Source: Dasypus novemcinctus
Taxonomy: Eukaryota > Chordata > Mammalia > Cingulata > Dasypodidae
Assembly: GCF_030445035.2 (NCBI RefSeq)
Contig: NC_080682.1
Location: 29,432,770-29,496,769, forward strand
Length of the DNA stretch: 64,000 bases
Direction: 5' to 3'
Part shown: positions 62,320 to 64,000 of the stretch, in pieces
Numbering within the stretch: position 1 is the stretch's first letter
Layout of the letters: each line of letters starts with the position of its first letter
The notes under the pieces: model-generated
Database searches by the model: none
The model's input: the letters and a program-made list of their open reading frames with translations, nothing else
What the model was told of the DNA's origin: nothing
Translations under genes and position numbers: made by a program

Positions 62320-63485
62320 GTTTTAATACATGTATTTTATGATTATTTATTTATTTACATTTAGGGCTCTAGTATTTTTGTGTAAATTTGTGTTATTTTC
62401 TGGTATCACCTCCTTTAAAGATGAGGGATTTTCTCTAATATTTCTCCCGATACAGGGTTTCTATCAGCAAACAGTCTCAAGAATTGTTGGCCTAATATAT
62501 CTTTATTTTGCCTTCCTTTTGAATGATAGTTTTAATGGATATAAAACTCTTTTCTGACAATTTTTTTTTTTCCTTTTTCAGTAATTTGAGTATATTATCT
62601 TATTGTGTTCTGGCCTCCAATGCTTCTAGTAAGAAGTTAGTTATTTTTTTCTTTTTTCTTTGAATATTTTTTTATTTATCTTTGGAAACCAACAGTTAAA
62701 TACAATGGGTCTATGTGTAATTTCCTGTTATGTGTAGCTTCAAGTTTTTTAATAAAATATGGAACCTGTTTGGTGATTATTTTTCTTCACATATATTTTA
62801 TGTTCCTTTCTCTTTCTTCTTTTTTCTGAGACTCTTAGTACATGGATTTTAGTAAGCTTTAAGTTATTCCACTGGTTTTTGAGATTCTTTAATTTCATTT
62901 TTGATAATTGTTTCTTTTTATTTCAAAATCATATTATCTATACAGATTTATTTTCAAGTTTTCTAGTTCTTTCTTATGCCTGCTAAAATCTATTATTGAT
63001 CACCAAGATTGAATTTTAATTTGTTATTGTTTTTTATGTCTGGAATTTCCACTTGCCTTTTTAAAAATAATTTTCATATATATATATATATATATGTATA
63101 TATCTTGTCTATTTGATCAGTCATTATAATCATTCTTTCTCAAAATTCTTTAAACAAAGGTTCCTTTAGTTCTTTGGTAATATTTAAAATAGTGGCTGTT
63201 AAGGAGTCTTTATCTTATAAGACCAACAACTGGCATCTCTCAGACACAGTTTGTAAGGACTTTGTTTTGTTTAGTTGTTTCTGTTGTTTATATGTGTTTC
63301 ACTTTCTTGGTTTGTTGCAGGCCTCAAAACTTTTGGTTAGATATGAAATTTTAGATAATATATTGTGTCAACTATGGATTTTAATTTCCTCTAGAGTTAG
63401 TTGTTGCTATTTCTATGTTTGTTAAGTGCCTTGCACAGACAAATTCTGTAGTCTAATTCCTTTATAGCGTGGAGCAGCTTACTTC
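62320..63485 (-). mobile_element. HAL1/L1 ORF1-type remnant, minus strand
   Basis: The minus strand matches the ORF1 and 5' region of old L1/HAL1 elements. Landmarks are 'cttctagtaagaagttag' near 62622, 'tatgcctgctaaaatctatt' near 62975, 'ttcctttagttctttggtaa' near 63160 and 'atagtggctgttaaggagtc' near 63190, in the expected order. HAL1 elements carry ORF1 but no ORF2. Whether this belongs with the ORF2 fragment at 61380-62310 as one deleted L1 is not resolved. Confidence 0.65.
63076..63103. repeat. (TA)n microsatellite
   Basis: About 12 TA dinucleotides with one TG interruption, inside the HAL1-type remnant. Confidence 0.9.
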
Positions 63486-64000
63486 TCTGCCCAGTTGTTT
63501 TGCTTTGTTTTGCTTTGTTTTCTGAAGTCTCATTTACTAAAGATTACTCTTGGATCAGCATAGTTTCCTGATCAGCCACTGACTAGCCAGATGTACTTAA
63601 ACACCTTGAAGACACTAAGACTTCTACTCTCCGTGATGCATCTGTGTGACTTGAGGAAGGCATTCAATGTTCCCTTTTCTAAATTTTATTTTCTGTATTA
63701 TCAAGGTTATATTCAACCATGGACAAGTGACTTATTAGCACTTTCCTTGGTACCTCCTGAGTGTATATGCATCCTTGTACATATGCAAAGCAGAGCACTT
63801 TAAAAACCAGAGGTGAGATGGAATTTATGAATGCACTATTTTACTTCCTCATTCCCTAGAACTGCCCATTAAATTTCTGTCTGGTCTCTTCCAAACCTCA
63901 TAGGGACTTTAGTCTAGTTGTAATATTGGTCTTTCCTTATTATTTGTCACTGAGACTCTTAATATATTTGACAATATTCTTAGGCATAGAATTTGCCATG
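63486..64000. other. Window end, short repeat then unique DNA
   Basis: Starts with a TTTTGCTTTG repeat (63487-63520). No gene is recognised; the open frame 63591-63803 has no known features. Confidence 0.4.

Overview
The window looks like a piece of a xenarthran genome, most probably an armadillo (Dasypus). It is AT-rich, intron-scale DNA full of L1 and LTR elements. It carries several ~410 bp tRNA-derived SINEs of the type known from armadillo (DAS SINEs), with A box/B box heads, a long GC-rich body and an (AAAT)n-type tail. Nothing bacterial or plasmid-like is present. The only intact protein-coding gene I can support is one olfactory receptor (OR), on the minus strand at 55858-56820. A broken paralogue lies 5.3 kb away on the plus strand (about 49634-50562), so the window seems to be the edge of an OR cluster.

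Layout. 0.03-5.3 kb: two old plus-strand L1 pieces, the second interrupted by a 1.6 kb poly(A)-ended retroposon (copy A). 5.6-6.2 kb: solo MaLR-type LTR. 8.5-9.3 kb: orphan antisense L1 5'UTR with ~396 bp monomers. 10.15 kb: DAS SINE. 12.36-12.95 kb: solo LTR, probably ERV class I. 13-17.5 kb: mostly unique, with MIR remnants. 17.5-26.0 kb: one long decayed plus-strand L1 hit by SINEs, by a rearranged copy B of the 1.6 kb retroposon, and by a retroposed LTR transcript. 26.2-29.5 kb: copies C (+) and D (-) of the retroposon, tail to tail. 29.8-30.25 kb: tRNA-type SINE with 28 bp tandem units. 30.9-33.9 kb: a complete LTR-internal-LTR MaLR-type provirus with gag-like remnants. 34-38.8 kb and 39.25-44.15 kb: two minus-strand L1s, the first holding two DAS SINEs. 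Between them is a small acidic-protein pseudogene. 44.16-45.35 kb: processed pseudogene of HSP90AA1. 47.35 kb: DAS SINE with perfect 16 bp target-site duplications (TSDs). 49.6-56.8 kb: the OR pair. 59.4 kb: GGAA microsatellite. 61.4-63.5 kb: minus-strand L1/HAL1-type remnant with another DAS SINE.

The most interesting material is the ~1.6 kb non-coding retroposon family, with four copies in 27 kb. Two copies are bounded by clear TSDs and poly(A), one is rearranged inside its TSDs, and two form an inverted pair. Also notable are the retroposed LTR transcript and the fact that two unrelated retroposons entered the same position of L1 ORF2 in two different L1 copies. Family names rest on recognition of the sequence, not on a database search.
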